A stretch of 64,000 nucleotides of DNA from Flavobacterium sp. CG_23.5. GTDB lineage: Bacteria; Bacteroidota; Bacteroidia; Flavobacteriales; Flavobacteriaceae. How positions within the stretch are numbered: the first letter of the stretch is position 1; every line of letters begins with the position of its first letter. The position numbers were made by a program, and so were the translations under genes. Positions 61,521 to 64,000 of the stretch are shown here, piece after piece. The notes below the pieces were generated by a model, which had not been told where the DNA came from, searched no databases, and worked only from the letters and a program-made list of their open reading frames with translations. Location of the stretch: contig NZ_JAGGNA010000001.1 in the NCBI RefSeq assembly GCF_017875765.1, positions 2,073,001-2,137,000 on the forward strand. The letters run 5' to 3'.

Positions 61521-63050
61521 ATGCAAGCCAAAATAAAAAAAGTAGAATTACGAAATCTAGAATTTGAGGACTACAAACAATTAAAAAAATCTATGGTAGA
61601 GTCCTATCCAGAAATGGCAGATTCGTACTGGAAAGAACAAGACATCGAGAAGTTACTTGGTCTATTTTCTGAAGGACAATTAGTGATTTTAGCAGACGGA
61701 AAAGTAGTGGGTGCTGCACTATCATTAATTGTAGATGAAGTTTTAGTTGATAAAAATCCGAATTATTCTCAAATAACAGGGAACTCTTCCTTTTCAACAC
61801 ACAATCCAAAAGGAGAAATACTATACGGAATTGATGTTTTTATTCATCCTGACTATCGAGGTTTGAGACTTGGTAGAAGATTGTATGATGCCCGAAAAGA
61901 ATTGTGCGAAAAATTAAACCTAAAGGCAATCGTTTTTGCAGGAAGGATTCCAAATTACAGCAAATATGCTGAAAAACTGACTCCGAAAAAGTATATCGAA
62001 AAAGTAAAATTAAAAGAATTGCATGACACTGTGCTTTCCTTTCAGCTAAGTAATGATTTTCACGTAATGAGAATTATGAAAAACTATTTGCCAGGAGACA
62101 CCGATTCTAAGGAATTTGCTGTGTTACTGGAATGGAACAATATTTATTATGATGAAAGTCCCCAACTAATAAATACTCAAAAAAGCATCATCAGACTTGG
62201 ATTAATTCAATGGCAAATGCGTCCGTTAATAAATCTTGAAGCCTTATTTGAACAGGCTGAATTTTTTATTGATGCCATATCAGGTTACAAAAGTGATTTT
62301 GCCCTTTTTCCTGAGTTGTTTATTGCTCCTTTAATGGCAGATTACAATCATCTATCCGAGCCTGACGCCATTCGAGAACTAGCCAAATATGCAGACCCCA
62401 TTCGCAAAAAATTTCAGGAACTTGCCATTTCTTATAACATAAATATCATTTCAGGAAGCATGCCTTATTTAGAAAATGGCACTTTGTATAATGTGGGATT
62501 TCTTTGTAAAAGAGATGGAACCTCTGAAATGTATTATAAGATTCATATCACTCCAAATGAAGTGCTGCATTGGGGAATGAAGGGTGGTTCACAATTTAAA
62601 ACTTTTGACACAGATTGTGGGAAAATAGGCATTATGATTTGCTATGATGTTGAATTTCCGGAAATGTCGAGATTATTGGCCGATGAAGAAATGAATATTT
62701 TATTTGTCCCATTTTTAACCGATACGCAAAGTGGCTATACACGAGTAAAACACTGTGCACAAGCACGAGCGATAGAAAACGAATGTTATGTCGCGATTGC
62801 CGGATGTGTTGGGAATCTCCCAAAAGTAAACAACATGGATATTCAATATGCTCAAACCGCTGTTTTTACACCTTCGGATTTTGCATTTCCCAGCACCGGA
62901 ATAAAAGCAGAAACGACTCCAAATACTGAAATGACTTTAATTGTAGATGTCGATTTAAATTTGCTCAAAGAGCTACATGAACACGGAAGCGCCAGAATCC
63001 TAAAAGACCGTCGAACTGATTTATATGAAATTAGAAAAATCAATCCATGA
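61521..63050 (+). CDS. GNAT acetyltransferase fused to a carbon-nitrogen hydrolase
   Basis: This bifunctional cytoplasmic enzyme of 509 residues has an N-terminal GNAT domain (about 8-165; acetyl-CoA motif HPDYRGLRLGRRLYDARKEL) joined to a nitrilase-superfamily domain (about 224-500). The nitrilase triad is complete: Glu265 (FPELFIAP), Lys340 (YYKIHI) and Cys374 (ICYDVEFPE). The same fusion occurs in many bacteria, but the substrate is not known; the pairing suggests an amide that is acetylated or deamidated in one pathway. It overlaps the next gene by 4 bases. Confidence 0.9.
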   Translation: MQAKIKKVELRNLEFEDYKQLKKSMVESYPEMADSYWKEQDIEKLLGLFSEGQLVILADGKVVGAALSLIVDEVLVDKNPNYSQITGNSSFSTHNPKGEILYGIDVFIHPDYRGLRLGRRLYDARKELCEKLNLKAIVFAGRIPNYSKYAEKLTPKKYIEKVKLKELHDTVLSFQLSNDFHVMRIMKNYLPGDTDSKEFAVLLEWNNIYYDESPQLINTQKSIIRLGLIQWQMRPLINLEALFEQAEFFIDAISGYKSDFALFPELFIAPLMADYNHLSEPDAIRELAKYADPIRKKFQELAISYNINIISGSMPYLENGTLYNVGFLCKRDGTSEMYYKIHITPNEVLHWGMKGGSQFKTFDTDCGKIGIMICYDVEFPEMSRLLADEEMNILFVPFLTDTQSGYTRVKHCAQARAIENECYVAIAGCVGNLPKVNNMDIQYAQTAVFTPSDFAFPSTGIKAETTPNTEMTLIVDVDLNLLKELHEHGSARILKDRRTDLYEIRKINP

Positions 63051-63397
63051 ATAAAACCTGCTTAGAATGTGGAGAAAAGATTGTAGGACGAGAAGACAAA
63101 AAGTTTTGTAGTGACGGTTGCCGTAATGCCTACAACAATAAAATAAATAAAGACAGCACTAATTTTATGCGCAACATCAACAATAAGTTGCGCAAAAATT
63201 ACCGCATTCTATCTGAACTCAATATTGAAGGAAAATCAAAAACCACCCGTGCAAAACTTTTAAGTAAAGGTTTTGACTTCGAATTTTTTACCAATATTCT
63301 ACAGACCAAAACAGGAAATACCTACTATTTCCTGTATGACCAAGGCTATATGGTTTTGGACAATGATTTTTATGTGCTTGTAAAAAAAGACATCTGA
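63047..63397 (+). CDS. Small protein with an N-terminal zinc-finger motif
   Basis: The 116-residue product begins with CLECGEKI...KFCSDGC, a CxxC/CxxxC treble-clef-like knuckle, then a charged helical region and an aromatic C-terminus (TYYFLYDQGYMVLDNDFYVLV). I do not know a function; the pattern recurs in Flavobacteriaceae. The start ATGA overlaps the GNAT-nitrilase stop, so it is translationally coupled to it. Confidence 0.75.
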   Translation: MNKTCLECGEKIVGREDKKFCSDGCRNAYNNKINKDSTNFMRNINNKLRKNYRILSELNIEGKSKTTRAKLLSKGFDFEFFTNILQTKTGNTYYFLYDQGYMVLDNDFYVLVKKDI

Positions 63398-63431
63398 TAC
63401 CAGGACCCAACCTACCAACCAACTAACCAAA

Positions 63432-64000
63432 ATGAAAAAAGATTATTCCTCTATTTTATCCGCATTGTTTGTCCTCGGAGTTCTTGGATTAATTTATGCT
63501 ACAATGATGCCGCAATGGCCTTCTGATGACGCGCAATCTCTTTCGGAATTTTCAACCCAAAGAGCTTTGACTCAGGTGGCAACAATTGCAAAACAACCTC
63601 ATTATGTGGGTTCCCAGAATCACGAATTTGTTGCCAATTATCTCCAAAAAGAGCTTAACAAATTAGGACTGGAAAGTTCCGTACAAGAAGGATATACGTT
63701 GAGTGATTGGGGTAATCTGGTAAAATCTAAAAATATCTTGGCTCGAATAAAAGGCACAAGAAATTCCAAAGCCTTGTTATTGCTTTCTCATTACGACAGC
63801 GCACCACACTCCTTTTCTCACGGTGCCAGTGATGACGCATCGGGAGTAGCGACGATTTTGGAAAGTGTACGGGCATTTTTGAACACTAAAAAACAACACA
63901 AAAACGATATTATTATTCTGTTTTCGGATGCTGAAGAATTAGGTTTAAATGGTGCCGCATTATTTGTAACACAACATCCGTGGGCAAAAGAAGTGGGTTT
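63432..64000 (+). CDS. M28-family peptidase, partial (cut by window edge)
   Basis: The first ~190 residues are visible and the frame is open to the end. An N-terminal membrane anchor (LSALFVLGVLGLIYATMMPQ) is followed by an M28 catalytic domain: LLLSHYDSAPHSF (zinc His, Asp follows), SHGASDDASGVAT and DAEELGLNGAALF. Members are zinc aminopeptidases; the anchored form with further membrane helices is common in Bacteroidota. The start ATG at 63432 follows the preceding stop by 34 bases. Confidence 0.88.
   Translation, partial: MKKDYSSILSALFVLGVLGLIYATMMPQWPSDDAQSLSEFSTQRALTQVATIAKQPHYVGSQNHEFVANYLQKELNKLGLESSVQEGYTLSDWGNLVKSKNILARIKGTRNSKALLLLSHYDSAPHSFSHGASDDASGVATILESVRAFLNTKKQHKNDIIILFSDAEELGLNGAALFVTQHPWAKEVG

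Noticed and set aside
1..64000. tRNA, rRNA, classical riboswitches and CRISPR arrays.
   Set aside because: The gaps were read on both strands and no cloverleaf, rRNA stretch, known riboswitch core or spaced direct repeats were recognised.

Overview
The window looks like a chromosomal segment of a Flavobacteriaceae bacterium, most likely Flavobacterium. The base composition is AT-rich. Many genes carry the Bacteroidota -7 promoter motif TAnnTTTG about 20 bases before the start codon, and Shine-Dalgarno sites are not evident. Marker families agree with this: a PorZ type IX secretion component with a C-terminal sorting domain, an Oar-like TonB-dependent receptor, an IPExxxVDY protein, and a eukaryote-like glycyl-tRNA synthetase. 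No rRNA, tRNA, CRISPR array, prophage or insertion sequence with a transposase was seen.

Layout. 1-4.1 kb: minus-strand signalling cluster (NarL-type response regulator, TPR histidine kinase, an 81-residue secreted repeat protein, and a LytTR regulator with Glu at the phospho-acceptor site). 4.5-11 kb: glyS, comF-like gene, superoxide dismutase, purF, PfkB kinase. 11-17.9 kb: rnhA-purN (minus), then acpP-fabF-rnc-IPExxxVDY gene-pyk and a Bax-inhibitor-like membrane protein (plus). 18-27 kb: LOV-like PAS protein, dinB, Gcr-type membrane protein, CYTH protein, RlpA-like protein, TonB-dependent receptor. 27-35 kb: pgi, an M23 lipoprotein peptidase, tryptophan 2,3-dioxygenase, a DUF3108 protein, hpd and hmgA (aromatic amino-acid catabolism). 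35-46 kb: patatin/Omp85 protein, uvrC, a desuccinylase-like protein, 5-formyl-THF cyclo-ligase, lspA, a DksA-like protein, ileS. 46-56 kb: recO, porZ, gdhA, a trans-sulfuration enzyme, metG. 56-64 kb: a secreted CsgG-like protein, a HAD hydrolase, ompA, chloramphenicol-acetyltransferase-like protein, ferritin, a 51-residue Lys/Cys protein, short ssb, a GNAT-nitrilase fusion, and a truncated M28 peptidase at the right edge.

Most of the gene content is ordinary housekeeping. The less ordinary signals are these. IleRS carries a swapped GIHH signature in place of HxGH. A family of roughly 80-bp intergenic elements with similar flanks but different central hairpins has four candidate members. A second, shorter palindromic element lies in frame inside metG. 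A self-contained promoter-to-terminator unit of about 110 nt (candidate small RNA) sits between hpd and the DUF3108 gene. Several regulators have lost their canonical reactive residue: LytTR receiver Asp to Glu, LOV Cys to Pro, and a DksA finger reduced to one Cys. Start codons were corrected by hand where a -7 box, signal peptide or family N-terminus contradicted the longest reading frame.
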